Below are positions 1 through 8,100 of a DNA stretch of 64,000 nucleotides, in pieces. This DNA is from Pedobacter sp. ASV17 (GTDB taxonomy: Bacteria; Bacteroidota; Bacteroidia; Sphingobacteriales; Sphingobacteriaceae). Location: contig NZ_JAELTX010000005.1 in the NCBI RefSeq assembly GCF_016429065.1, positions 1 to 64,000 of the forward strand, read 5' to 3'. Each line of letters opens with the position of its first letter. Position 1 is the first letter of the stretch. Below the pieces are notes generated by a model that saw only the letters and a list, made by a program, of their open reading frames with translations, searched no databases and had not been told where the DNA came from. The translations under genes and the position numbers were made by a program.

Positions 1-1724
1 AATAAGGTTCTGCCGCAGCTTGGACACGAGATATATTCTGTTTTAGAGATACGTGTACGGGTAGCTTGTAAAATCCCGAAAGAAGTGGAATTGATGACAG
101 GCAGGGAAATACCTTTGGCGTTAATCCACACGCCATCGCCAAATCCATCAATCAATAAACCACCTAAATCTGTAGCACTGTACAATTGGAAATCTTCTAA
201 GCCTAACGCGTCAAAATTACGTTCAATAATTACAGGAAGTTTTAAGCCAGCCTCCAATAGTTGCACAAAAGCTTGACGAATAGTTTGCATTGCATTCTCA
301 GCCTTAGTAATTAAAACCAATACGACTTGCTCCAAACCTTTCAATTGTTCTACCACTAAATCTTCCGCCAAAACTTCAACAAAATTCAATTTAGCATCTT
401 TTTGTTCGGCATTAAGGTATTCCGTTAAGCTAAATAAAGGGTGACAATTTTGCTTGTCGGCCAATTGCAGCCAAGTACTATGGTTATAAAGCTGTTTCAA
501 TCCACCTGGGAATGAAAACGAAGGCAGTTGGTTACCAAGATAAACCATATCGCAAGCTTGGTCGCTCAGGTTATATTTATCCAGCAAAGCCGAATAGCTA
601 AATCCTACCGCATTAAGTATGGCAGGGTCTTTAAGATTTTCGTTTTCCAGATTGATGATCACCCTAGGCACTTGATGTCCGCCAAGGTTTTCTATCTCTT
701 CTGTTGATCTACGCTTGTGTTGAAAAGGGCTATAAGTTTCGAGTTGAGGGTTGCGAGTTACGTGTTTGAAGTCCGCAGGGGAAGTGTTGTCAGACTGAGC
801 TTGTCGAAGGCTGTGGGTATCCCCTTCAAAACGTCTGGCTAGTGCTTTAGCTACTGGCGCTTCAAATTCAGGGTCTTCGGTAAGGGAAACCCTGATGGTG
901 TCGCCCAAACCATCGGCCAGTAAAGTACCTATACCCACTGCCGATTTGATACGGCCATCTTCGCCGTCACCTGCTTCGGTAACGCCCAAGTGTAGCGGAT
1001 AGTTCATGCCTTCGGCCACCATGGTTTGTACCAACAAGCGGTAAGCTTGCACCATTACCTGCGTATTGCTCGACTTCATAGAAATGACCAGATTGTAATA
1101 GTTCATGTCTTCGCAAATGCGGATAAACTCCATTGCCGACTCGACCATTCCATGCGGTGTGTCTCCATAACGGCTCATAATCCTATCAGAAAGGGAACCA
1201 TGATTGGTGCCGATACGCATGGCTGTTCCGTATTCTTTACAAATTTTCACCAGTGGCGAAAACTTATCGTAAATACGGCTCAACTCTCCTTGATAGGCGG
1301 CATCGGTGTACTCTATATTTTCGAATTTCTTTTTATCGGCATAGTTGCCTGGGTTTACCCGTACCTTTTCTACAATACGTGCGGCAAGTTCGGCTGCATT
1401 AGGCGTAAAGTGAATATCGGCCACCAAAGGAACATTGTATCCACGCAACCGCAGTTCCTTTTTGATATTGGCCAAGTTTTCGGCTTCCTTAATGCTAGGG
1501 GCTGTGATACGTACATACTTGCAACCACTTTCTACCATTCTGATGGTTTGCTCCACAGTACCCAAGGTATCCATGGTGTCGGTAGTCGTCATCGACTGAA
1601 TACGGATAGGATGATGAGCGCCCATTGGCGTATCCCCTATTTGTACTTCACGAGTAATAAACCTCGAATATTGGGTTAAACTATTGCAGTAACCACCGGC
1701 TAACATAATCGCTTCTTTTTGCAT
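1..1724 (-). CDS. ispG: 4-hydroxy-3-methylbut-2-enyl diphosphate synthase, 3' end cut by window
   Basis: IspG (GcpE) converts methylerythritol cyclodiphosphate to HMBPP in the MEP isoprenoid pathway using a [4Fe-4S] cluster. About 574 codons are visible from the ATG at 1724. The N-terminal TIM barrel shows RIQSMTTTDT, the VADIHFTP strand and LGVTEAGDGEDGRIKSA. The reading frame runs off the window just after the cluster motif CPSCGRTL (about 7-30), so the last ligands are outside. This is the long form with an extra middle domain that is normal in Bacteroidota. The linker after the barrel (around residues 290-340) is odd: it contains SLRQAQSD, encoded by a dispersed repeat found elsewhere in intergenic DNA. 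A TATCTTTG box lies 7 nt upstream of the ATG, suggesting a leaderless mRNA. Confidence 0.95.
   Translation of the reverse strand, partial: MQKEAIMLAGGYCNSLTQYSRFITREVQIGDTPMGAHHPIRIQSMTTTDTMDTLGTVEQTIRMVESGCKYVRITAPSIKEAENLANIKKELRLRGYNVPLVADIHFTPNAAELAARIVEKVRVNPGNYADKKKFENIEYTDAAYQGELSRIYDKFSPLVKICKEYGTAMRIGTNHGSLSDRIMSRYGDTPHGMVESAMEFIRICEDMNYYNLVISMKSSNTQVMVQAYRLLVQTMVAEGMNYPLHLGVTEAGDGEDGRIKSAVGIGTLLADGLGDTIRVSLTEDPEFEAPVAKALARRFEGDTHSLRQAQSDNTSPADFKHVTRNPQLETYSPFQHKRRSTEEIENLGGHQVPRVIINLENENLKDPAILNAVGFSYSALLDKYNLSDQACDMVYLGNQLPSFSFPGGLKQLYNHSTWLQLADKQNCHPLFSLTEYLNAEQKDAKLNFVEVLAEDLVVEQLKGLEQVVLVLITKAENAMQTIRQAFVQLLEAGLKLPVIIERNFDALGLEDFQLYSATDLGGLLIDGFGDGVWINAKGISLPVINSTSFGILQATRTRISKTEYISCPSCGRTL
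788..810 (-). repeat. Dispersed repeat A inside the ispG reading frame
   Basis: The minus-strand text ends in CTTCGACAAGCTCAG and matches the intergenic copies near 15182, 15758 and 39241 apart from an A/T difference and the first bases. Here it is translated in frame as part of SLRQAQSDN within IspG. Confidence 0.75.
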
Positions 1725-2089
1725 GGACTACAAAGATAGGTGAAATGTTGGATTGCTATATTGTTGTAGGGTTAAAAGTTATGGGTTGTAAGTTAAAAGT
1801 TATACATCGAGGTCGGAAGTCAACCAAAAAACTGAAAAGTTGAAAAGCTGCTAAGTTTTCAATCAAAGAAAATACATAGACGGCGGGAACGCCGTTTGCT
1901 TTAAAGGCACGCACTAGGCAAAACCATCTCTACCGCAAAGGCCAATGTCGATTTAAGCTGGACTAATGGTTTTTGCTTAGGCCTGATAAATTGCCTAGTC
2001 TAAAAATCAAAATTCAGATGGTCTAAGAAAGACAGAAAGTTGAACAATAGATTCATTCATTCAAAACTCTATCATTCAAAATTCCATCT
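1725..2089. other. Gene-free stretch with small repeats
   Basis: No convincing ORF in 365 bases. It holds a GGTTAAAAGTTA-type degenerate direct repeat (about 1769-1803), a perfect 6-bp stem with a GGAA loop (ACGGCG/CGCCGT, 1880-1895), and an AT-rich repeat at 2054-2083 (ATTCATTCAAAACTC...) that recurs before dapA near 25736-25817. It separates ispG from the end of the RDD gene. Confidence 0.6.
1731..1738 (-). promoter_or_regulatory. Putative -7 element of ispG
   Basis: Minus strand TATCTTTG fits the Bacteroidota consensus TAnnTTTG. It ends 6 nt before the ATG, so transcription would start at or next to the start codon. No clear -33 TTG was found. Confidence 0.5.
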
Positions 2090-2710
2090 TTAAACCAATC
2101 GGTCTTTAATCACCAACGTTTCGGCAATAATATCATGGAAACAACGACGTTTTTTATCGATAAAGGAGTAAATATAACCAAAACATAAGCTAAGGCTTGA
2201 TAAAATTTTGGATGCATTGCGAAGCAACGAAACTCCAACGTTAACTCTAGCAGCATGGTTATCCGTTACTTTAATGTCCATTAACTTTTTGCCTATGGTA
2301 CCCTGTGTTTTAGAAGCATCTGCAAATACACTGTACACAAATTTGGTAAGAGGAACAAGGACTGCACCAATAACCAAAATCATGATTCGTTCCTTTTGGT
2401 CATCTACAAGAAGAAATGCAGCGAATACCAAAACGGCATAAATTAGGGTGATCAGAAAATAATCGATCGCCCATGCCATCAAGCGCTGGTCGAAAGAAGC
2501 GAAATACTGCGGCGTAAATTTTGGTACAGCAAAGCCTAATAGCGCTCGAAGTTCTACCAGTTCATGGGCTTCTTTATAATCGTCCATTCCCGGTTTTTTA
2601 ATAAAAGTACCTGGCGAAAGCTTTAACTGCTTTAACTCTTCCAAGGTATATGGGCCTTGTGGTTTACCGTTTACAACAATGGTGTACAATGTGGATAAGT
2701 TAGAAGTCAA
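2090..2710 (-). CDS. RDD-family membrane protein with N-terminal GYF_2-like domain
   Basis: 206 aa. Residues about 8-60 (VNGKPQGPYTLEELKQ, then a conserved KP) resemble the GYF_2/DUF4339 fold, a small cytoplasmic protein-interaction domain. Residues about 72-200 are an RDD domain with hydrophobic segments near 76-98 and 105-125 and the typical GKKLMDIKV and ending RRCFHDIIA. RDD proteins are inner-membrane proteins of mostly unknown function; some are linked to ion exchange or transport. It stands alone after the terminator of the upstream envelope genes. Function is not inferred beyond the family. Confidence 0.8.
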   Translation of the reverse strand: MTSNLSTLYTIVVNGKPQGPYTLEELKQLKLSPGTFIKKPGMDDYKEAHELVELRALLGFAVPKFTPQYFASFDQRLMAWAIDYFLITLIYAVLVFAAFLLVDDQKERIMILVIGAVLVPLTKFVYSVFADASKTQGTIGKKLMDIKVTDNHAARVNVGVSLLRNASKILSSLSLCFGYIYSFIDKKRRCFHDIIAETLVIKDRLV

Positions 2711-2784
2711 AATTAAAAATTAAAAACGGCAAAGCGTCATATCTCATTTTTTTAAAGATTCAATTTCAAACGAGACAGCCTGTA

Positions 2785-2830
2785 AATCAAAAAGCCTGCG
2801 ATGATGATCATCATTGCAGGCTTTTTGATT
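2785..2830 (-). terminator. Strong intrinsic terminator
   Basis: Near-perfect inverted repeat with ~23-bp arms (AATCAAAAAGCCTGC... / ...GCAGGCTTTTTGATT), one mismatch and no real loop, 28 bp past the stop of the LiaF-like gene. It has A/T tracts on both sides, so it could act bidirectionally. Confidence 0.85.
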
Positions 2831-2857
2831 TTTCACTTTCAACTTTAAACTCTTAAC

Positions 2858-3838
2858 TTAATAAGTATCTACTTCAAAGTTGCTCAAACCGCCATCAAGA
2901 AAGATGAACACCTTATTTTTAGAGGTTTGATAGTTAGGTGTCTCGTAGGATCCGTCGTCTTTTTTAATAAAACCTCTAAAATCTTTTGAAGCTAAACCTG
3001 TATGGGCTTTTATTCTACAACCTGAGCCATGTGGCACTTTAATTTCAACGTTTGCGACGCCAGTTTTCACACGTACATCAGCAATAGGCAGTAAATCACC
3101 TACTTTGATTTTCACATCAGCGGCCCCACCGTCGAAACTAACGCTTCTTACTTTGTACTTGGTCAAATCAAAATCTATTTCTCCCGCACCCATTGATAGG
3201 TTCATGGTCCAAGTTGGCTGCGTATTTAGGCGAACGTTCACCTCATTGCCCCCGGTATTAAAAGACCAGTTGTTCTTATCCCTACCTTTACGCTTGTCGC
3301 TCATTTTAAACGTCAACGTATTGGTGCTATCCGTCGTAGTTTTCGTTAAAGAGAAATTACCTCTTTTTTTGTTTACACTAGCTTCGAACAAGCTATCGGT
3401 AGTTTCATCTAATTTAAAAGAAGTACCACCGCCAGACAAATTCAACACCGTTTTCTTGGTTGAGTCTGCTGGATTATACATCTCTGCAAACTTCATCCCT
3501 TCGTAATGGGTGCTGCTGGTATCATTATCGTCCCAGTCTATATTGGTTTCTATATCTTTATCTTTCCAAAAGTTTAACCAATTGCGGCTTTGAGGTCTTT
3601 CCTGTCCTCTAACAAACAAGAAGGCTAAAGTAATGATCAGTATTCCTAAGGATACAACACTGCCTGTTTGTGAACCATTTCTGTTCAAAAGCATGTTAAC
3701 GCCGCCAATGATCAGGAATATTGGCCAAAAGCCCCAAACGTTTCTCCAGTAAAACTCGATCACATTTAAATTATCTAGCAAGAGTACGCCGCCCACAAAA
3801 AGTAGCACTACTCCCCATATTATTCTTTCGTATTTCAT
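2858..3838 (-). CDS. LiaF-like envelope protein (DUF5668 TM region plus beta-rich domain)
   Basis: 326 aa. The first ~75 residues form three or four tight hydrophobic segments (IIWGVVLLFVGGVLLLDNL; WPIFLIIGGVNMLL; SLGILIITLAFLFV), the LiaI/LiaF-like DUF5668 pattern. Residues about 125-326 are a Ser/Thr/Gly-rich beta domain with repeated GGxxxxxV strands (LSMGAGEIDFDL, GGAADVKIKVG), like the C-terminal domain of LiaF-type cell-wall-stress proteins. It follows the PspC gene by about 30 bp on the same strand, so the two probably form one envelope-stress operon. In Firmicutes LiaF inhibits the LiaRS two-component system; no such system is visible here, so the role is inferred only loosely. Confidence 0.75.
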   Translation of the reverse strand: MKYERIIWGVVLLFVGGVLLLDNLNVIEFYWRNVWGFWPIFLIIGGVNMLLNRNGSQTGSVVSLGILIITLAFLFVRGQERPQSRNWLNFWKDKDIETNIDWDDNDTSSTHYEGMKFAEMYNPADSTKKTVLNLSGGGTSFKLDETTDSLFEASVNKKRGNFSLTKTTTDSTNTLTFKMSDKRKGRDKNNWSFNTGGNEVNVRLNTQPTWTMNLSMGAGEIDFDLTKYKVRSVSFDGGAADVKIKVGDLLPIADVRVKTGVANVEIKVPHGSGCRIKAHTGLASKDFRGFIKKDDGSYETPNYQTSKNKVFIFLDGGLSNFEVDTY

Positions 3839-3870
3839 TTCAGTTGGTTTTAAGGTAATTGCCCAAATAA

Positions 3871-4533
3871 TTATGCTTGGGTATTGGTTGAATTATTCTC
3901 TTCGGTTGCTCCAGTTGATGCTGGCGCATCTGTTGGTTGCGTTGCTTTACGTTGGGCTTCCTCGGTAGTTTTCTTAAAGTTTTCCCATTCGTTTTTGCGT
4001 TGATTTCTAAAAATAAGACTGATTCCAAGTGCAACGATTGCCAAAGGCCAAAGTTTGTAGATATGGAAGATATTGAACCAATGTGGAACCAAGCCTAATT
4101 GTCTCAATAAAAAGTAAACACCTAACACCAATAGGATTAAGCCTACTACGGTTTTACCAGTATCATTTCCTTTCATTTTTTGTGGGGTTTCAAATTTGGT
4201 GAAGGCATCAGCATTTTGGGTATTCCATTTGGTTTGCGCAGTTTCTTGTTGGGTATCGGCAAAAGCCTCTGGCGAATTAAATACTGAACCGCCTTGAGGA
4301 TTGTATTTATAGAAATCCTTAAAGTGCTTAAACTTAACTGCCGGATCATTGTTTACTGGGGCCACAATCCATAAAACGATATAGGCCAATACACCGCTAC
4401 CTGCTAAAAATATGGTGGTGAGTACAAACAATAACCTTACAATGGTCACATCTATCTGCATATAATCTGCCAATCCAGATGCAACCCCCGCTACTGCTTT
4501 ATCGTGTTCGTTTCTATATAGTTTCTTTTCCAT
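3871..4533 (-). CDS. PspC domain-containing membrane protein
   Basis: 220 aa. Residues 1-62 are a classic PspC domain (KKLYRNEHDKAVAGVASGLADY, then a hydrophobic helix ending in YIVLWIVAP). Two further hydrophobic segments (about 129-147 and 158-175) form a DUF5668-like region related to that of the downstream LiaF-like protein. PspC proteins sense or dampen envelope stress, such as secretin mislocalisation in enterobacteria. The C-terminal ~45 residues are polar and low-complexity. No pspA or pspB homologue is present nearby. Confidence 0.85.
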   Translation of the reverse strand: MEKKLYRNEHDKAVAGVASGLADYMQIDVTIVRLLFVLTTIFLAGSGVLAYIVLWIVAPVNNDPAVKFKHFKDFYKYNPQGGSVFNSPEAFADTQQETAQTKWNTQNADAFTKFETPQKMKGNDTGKTVVGLILLVLGVYFLLRQLGLVPHWFNIFHIYKLWPLAIVALGISLIFRNQRKNEWENFKKTTEEAQRKATQPTDAPASTGATEENNSTNTQA

Positions 4534-4548
4534 TTTTTGTTCTCCTTT

Positions 4549-5238
4549 CTAAAAATTCAAAGGTTTTAACACCAATTCATCTACGTTTGCACCATCACTA
4601 AGTTTTAAAATGGTGCCAATTGCTTTGGCAACGTCTTCTGGCTGCACAAACTTATTTTGATCAAGTGTTGTTCCTTCCCAAGATGCAGTGTAAGTTGAGC
4701 CTGGAATAATTGCCGTTACCTTTACGTGGTGTGGTGCTAATTCGCTTCGCAATACATGATTAAGACTGAGCATCGCCGCTTTTGTTACACTATAACTTCC
4801 TGCATTTTCTACAGGCATTTTACTGGCTACCGAGCAGATGTTAAAAATATGGCCAAATCCTTGGCTACGCATCTGTATGCCAATATGTTTACCCAAATAG
4901 TAGGCGGCGTTTATATTCACATTTTGTTGCAGTTCAAAAGCTTCATCTGTCTCGTCCAATAAACTTCCTGGTTTAAATATGCCAACGTTATTCACCAAAA
5001 CATGTACCTGCGGTGCAAAAGCCAGCGCCTTTTCAATGAAATGAAGTACTTCTTCCTTATTGCCCACATCGGCCTTGATGGCCAATACTTCTACACCAAA
5101 GCTGCTCAATTCATTTACCAAGTCCTGTAAGTCTTCGTTATTGCGGGCACAGGCAATAATATCATAGCCACTTTGTGCCAATTCAATAGCCACAGCTTTG
5201 CCTATTCCTTTGGTTGCACCAGTTACAATTGCTTTCAT
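4549..5238 (-). CDS. SDR-family oxidoreductase
   Basis: 229 aa classical short-chain dehydrogenase with a Rossmann fold. The cofactor motif is GATKGIG (7-13), the structural NNVG is at 83-86, and the catalytic set is S136, Y149 and K153 in YSVTK. The ARN after strand 2 would suit NADP(H). The substrate cannot be told. The closest match by motif is the 3-ketoacyl-ACP reductase/sepiapterin reductase-like group (GIGKAVAIELA, NAGSYSVTKAAML). It lies 15 bp upstream of pspC on the same strand and may share a transcript. Confidence 0.85.
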   Translation of the reverse strand: MKAIVTGATKGIGKAVAIELAQSGYDIIACARNNEDLQDLVNELSSFGVEVLAIKADVGNKEEVLHFIEKALAFAPQVHVLVNNVGIFKPGSLLDETDEAFELQQNVNINAAYYLGKHIGIQMRSQGFGHIFNICSVASKMPVENAGSYSVTKAAMLSLNHVLRSELAPHHVKVTAIIPGSTYTASWEGTTLDQNKFVQPEDVAKAIGTILKLSDGANVDELVLKPLNF

Positions 5239-5375
5239 CTCATTCTATTTTAATCCCTGCAAAAAAGGCAATAATATTTCAATCAAGAATATTTTTTCAA
5301 TAAATAAGTCCTGCCAGAACATTTTTGTTGTTTCTTTGTATAATATTGAGTTAACTTAAACAAATTGTTTATTAG

Positions 5376-6110
5376 ATGAATTTTACCAATTTTGGCCGAT
5401 ATATATTACTACTAAAAGCCGCTTTTAAAAGGCCTGAAAAATGGAAGATATATATGAAAGCTATCTTTCAACAGATGGACTTCATTGGCGTAGGTTCTCT
5501 TGGACTGATCAGTATCATCTCTACTTTTATTGGAGCAGTAATGACTTTACAGATTGCTTTCCAGTTGGTGAGCGATTTTATTCCCAAAACTATCATTGGT
5601 TCTGTAAACCGTGACTCTACCATCCTGGAACTGAGTCCAACCATTAGTGCTATTGTTTTAGCTGGTAAAATTGGCTCTGCCATTTCTTCGGAAATTGGAA
5701 CCATGAGGGTAACTGAACAAATTGATGCCCTTGAAATTATGGGGATCAATGCACCTGGATATTTAATCCTTCCTAAAATTTTGGCAGGCATTACCATGGT
5801 CCCTATGTTGGTGATCATTTCTATGGTATTGAGTATCACTGGTGGTTATTTAGGCGGTACTTTATCTGGTGCTGTTTCTCCTACAGAATATATCCAAGGA
5901 ATTACCACAGATTTTAATCCATTTACCATTGCAGTGGCCTTAGTTAAAGCTTTTGTTTTTGGTTTTATCATTACTTCTGTACCTGCCTACGAAGGTTTTT
6001 ATGTAAAAGGTGGTGCTTTGGAAGTAGCGCAAGCTAGTACCAGAGCGGTTGTGGTAAGCTGTATCAGTATTTTAGCGTGTGACTACCTTGTAACTGGTTT
6101 AATGTTATGA
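5376..6110 (+). CDS. mlaE: MlaE-family ABC transporter permease
   Basis: 244 aa integral membrane protein of the MlaE/YrbE family, the permease of phospholipid transport between outer and inner membranes. It has several hydrophobic helices and the family core ISSEIGTMRVTEQIDALEIMGINAPGYLILPK. Its stop overlaps the mlaF ATG by four bases (ATGA), so the two are translationally coupled. The usual third gene, the MCE-domain substrate binder MlaD, is not next to them. Confidence 0.92.
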   Translation: MNFTNFGRYILLLKAAFKRPEKWKIYMKAIFQQMDFIGVGSLGLISIISTFIGAVMTLQIAFQLVSDFIPKTIIGSVNRDSTILELSPTISAIVLAGKIGSAISSEIGTMRVTEQIDALEIMGINAPGYLILPKILAGITMVPMLVIISMVLSITGGYLGGTLSGAVSPTEYIQGITTDFNPFTIAVALVKAFVFGFIITSVPAYEGFYVKGGALEVAQASTRAVVVSCISILACDYLVTGLML

Positions 6111-6859
6111 TTGAGATTAAGGACATCCATAAATCGTTTGGCGACAACGAAGTTTTAAGAGGAATTTCAGGCAAGTTTCAACCTGGTATCACCAACTTGA
6201 TTATTGGTGGATCTGGTTCTGGAAAAACTACCCTACTTAAATGTATGATTGGTTTGCACCATCCTGAGCAAGGTAGTGTAACTTACGATGGCAGAGATTT
6301 TACCCAGTTAAATACCGAAGAGCGTATTGAGATCAGAAAAGAAATTGGAATGCTGTTCCAGGGTTCTGCGCTGTTTGACTCAATGACGGTAGAGGAAAAC
6401 ATCATGTTCCCATTGAACATGTTCACCGACCAATCAAGAAGCGAGAAACTTGACCGTGTTAACTTTTGTTTAGACAGGGTTAATCTGGAGGGCAAGAACA
6501 AACTTTTCCCTGCAGAACTTTCAGGAGGGATGAAAAAGCGTGTGGGAATTGCCAGAGCGATTGCCATGAACCCTAAATATCTTTTCTGCGATGAGCCAAA
6601 CTCTGGTTTAGACCCTAAGACTTCCATTGTAATTGATGAGTTGATCAAGGAAATTACCGAAGAGTATAACACCACCACCGTAGTGGTTACCCACGATATG
6701 AACTCGGTAATGGGCATTGGCGACTATATCATGTTTCTACACCAAGGCAAAAAGTTTTGGGAAGGCTCTAACAAGGAAATTGCCAAAACCGACATTCCAG
6801 AACTGAACGATTTTGTATTTGCCAGTCGCTTCATGAAAGCCGCTAAAGACAAATTTTAA
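6107..6859 (+). CDS. mlaF: MlaF-family ABC transporter ATP-binding protein
   Basis: 250 aa ABC ATPase that powers the MlaE permease. Walker A GGSGSGKTT is at 34-42, the signature LSGGMKKR at 138-145 and Walker B YLFCDEP at 158-164, followed by a D-loop SGLDP and an H-loop VVTHDM near 195. The long C-terminal segment matches Mla-type ATPases. It overlaps mlaE by 4 bp. A promoter for the next gene starts just after its stop. Confidence 0.92.
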   Translation: MIEIKDIHKSFGDNEVLRGISGKFQPGITNLIIGGSGSGKTTLLKCMIGLHHPEQGSVTYDGRDFTQLNTEERIEIRKEIGMLFQGSALFDSMTVEENIMFPLNMFTDQSRSEKLDRVNFCLDRVNLEGKNKLFPAELSGGMKKRVGIARAIAMNPKYLFCDEPNSGLDPKTSIVIDELIKEITEEYNTTTVVVTHDMNSVMGIGDYIMFLHQGKKFWEGSNKEIAKTDIPELNDFVFASRFMKAAKDKF

Positions 6860-6865
6860 AATTAT

Positions 6866-6873
6866 TATCTTTG
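6866..6873 (+). promoter_or_regulatory. Putative -7 element for the methyltransferase gene
   Basis: TATCTTTG (consensus TAnnTTTG) directly after the mlaF stop, giving a leader of about 120 nt. The leader contains an imperfect stem (GCTAATtCCA / TTGGATTAGC, about 6919-6945). No clear -33 box. Confidence 0.4.
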
Positions 6874-7000
6874 CTTGCTGCCATCATTTCTAACGTAAGT
6901 AAGAATTGATAGAAACTTTGCTAATTCCATAAATTTTGGATTAGCTAGCGGCATATAGTATGGGGTATGTGATTACCTCTTTAAAAAACCATTCCATTAC

Positions 7001-7885
7001 ATGATACAACTGCTTAACCCTACCCACTGGAAAGATTACGAACTGATTGACTGCGGCGATTTTGAGAAATTAGAACGCTTTGGCAATCTTGTACTCTCGA
7101 GGCCCGAACCTCAAGCAGTTTGGAAAAAAGTATTATCGCCAGAAGAATGGAAAAAAAGAGCACACATTACCTTTAGAGGTCGCTCTGCTACAAGTGGCGA
7201 TTGGGTAAGGCATCAAAAGAATGCGCCTGATCGTTGGAATGTAAATTATCAGAATGACGAGATCAGCATTAACCTACGTTTGGCATTAACGTCATTTAAG
7301 CACGTGGGTGTTTTCCCTGAGCAAGCGGTAAACTGGGATTATATTTCTTCTTCTATCAAGAGTTTTAAAACACCTAGCCCCAAGGTACTCAATTTATTTG
7401 CTTATACTGGCGCTGCATCTTTAGCAGCCAAAGCGGCAGGTGCCGATACGACCCACGTAGATTCGATTAGGCAAGTAGTAACATGGGCTGCTGAAAACCA
7501 AGAACTTTCTAACCTTAAAGATGTGCGTTGGGTGGTAGAAGATGCCTTGAAGTTTGTAAAACGCGAACTTAAGCGCGGTAAAAAATATAACGGTATTATT
7601 TTAGATCCTCCTGCTTATGGTCACGGGCCAAATGGCGAAAAATGGAAACTGGAAGATCATATCCAAGAAATGATGCAGGATGTAGTACAACTTTTAGATC
7701 CTGAGGAGCATTTCCTGATCTTGAACACTTATTCATTGGGCTTTTCTTCGGTGATTGTAGAGAACTTGATTAAAACCTCATTCCCACAGGTAAAGAACTT
7801 AGAATGCGGAGAGTTGTTTTTACAAGCTACCTCTGGCATTAAACTGCCATTGGGCGTATTTGGAAAGTTTAGGAGTAATGCATAA
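7001..7885 (+). CDS. Class I SAM-dependent methyltransferase, RlmI/RlmK-like
   Basis: 294 aa. The Rossmann-type SAM domain begins near residue 125 with motif I VLNLFAYTGAASLAAKAAGA (129-148), acidic VDS at 153-155 and catalytic motif IV DPPAYG (202-207). This layout is shared with RlmI and the C-terminal domain of RlmL/RlmK, which methylate 23S rRNA. The cysteine motif of m5C enzymes is absent (LNTYSLG stands there) and there is no PUA domain, so a base other than cytosine C5, or a different substrate, is likely. It has its own promoter. Confidence 0.8.
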   Translation: MIQLLNPTHWKDYELIDCGDFEKLERFGNLVLSRPEPQAVWKKVLSPEEWKKRAHITFRGRSATSGDWVRHQKNAPDRWNVNYQNDEISINLRLALTSFKHVGVFPEQAVNWDYISSSIKSFKTPSPKVLNLFAYTGAASLAAKAAGADTTHVDSIRQVVTWAAENQELSNLKDVRWVVEDALKFVKRELKRGKKYNGIILDPPAYGHGPNGEKWKLEDHIQEMMQDVVQLLDPEEHFLILNTYSLGFSSVIVENLIKTSFPQVKNLECGELFLQATSGIKLPLGVFGKFRSNA

Positions 7886-8040
7886 GTAAATTGGTTATTT
7901 GTGTTAACTGGTTATTCGTATCCAGCGACCTAACATGCCCCCTAGCCACCTCCAAAGGGAAAGATAGGTAGTGCTAGCTTCTTTCTTTGAAGCGAAGCAA
8001 GAGGGATACTTCCTTAATAAAATACTATAATACAAGAGAA

Positions 8041-8060
8041 GCCTCCACATCCATGGAGGC
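8041..8060 (-). terminator. Possible weak terminator of the haem-uptake pair
   Basis: Seven-bp stem GCCTCCA/TGGAGGC with a 6-nt loop, about 40 bp past the hmuY stop. The following minus-strand text is T-rich (TTCTCTTGTATT) but not a clean T run. Confidence 0.45.
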
Positions 8061-8100
8061 CTTCCCTAAACAAAACAAACTATTAATAATTGATACTAAC

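Noticed and set aside
1026-1679. 217-codon plus-strand frame opposite ispG
   Set aside because: It is antisense to strongly conserved IspG motifs, its translation has no recognisable domain and it has no promoter or neighbours.
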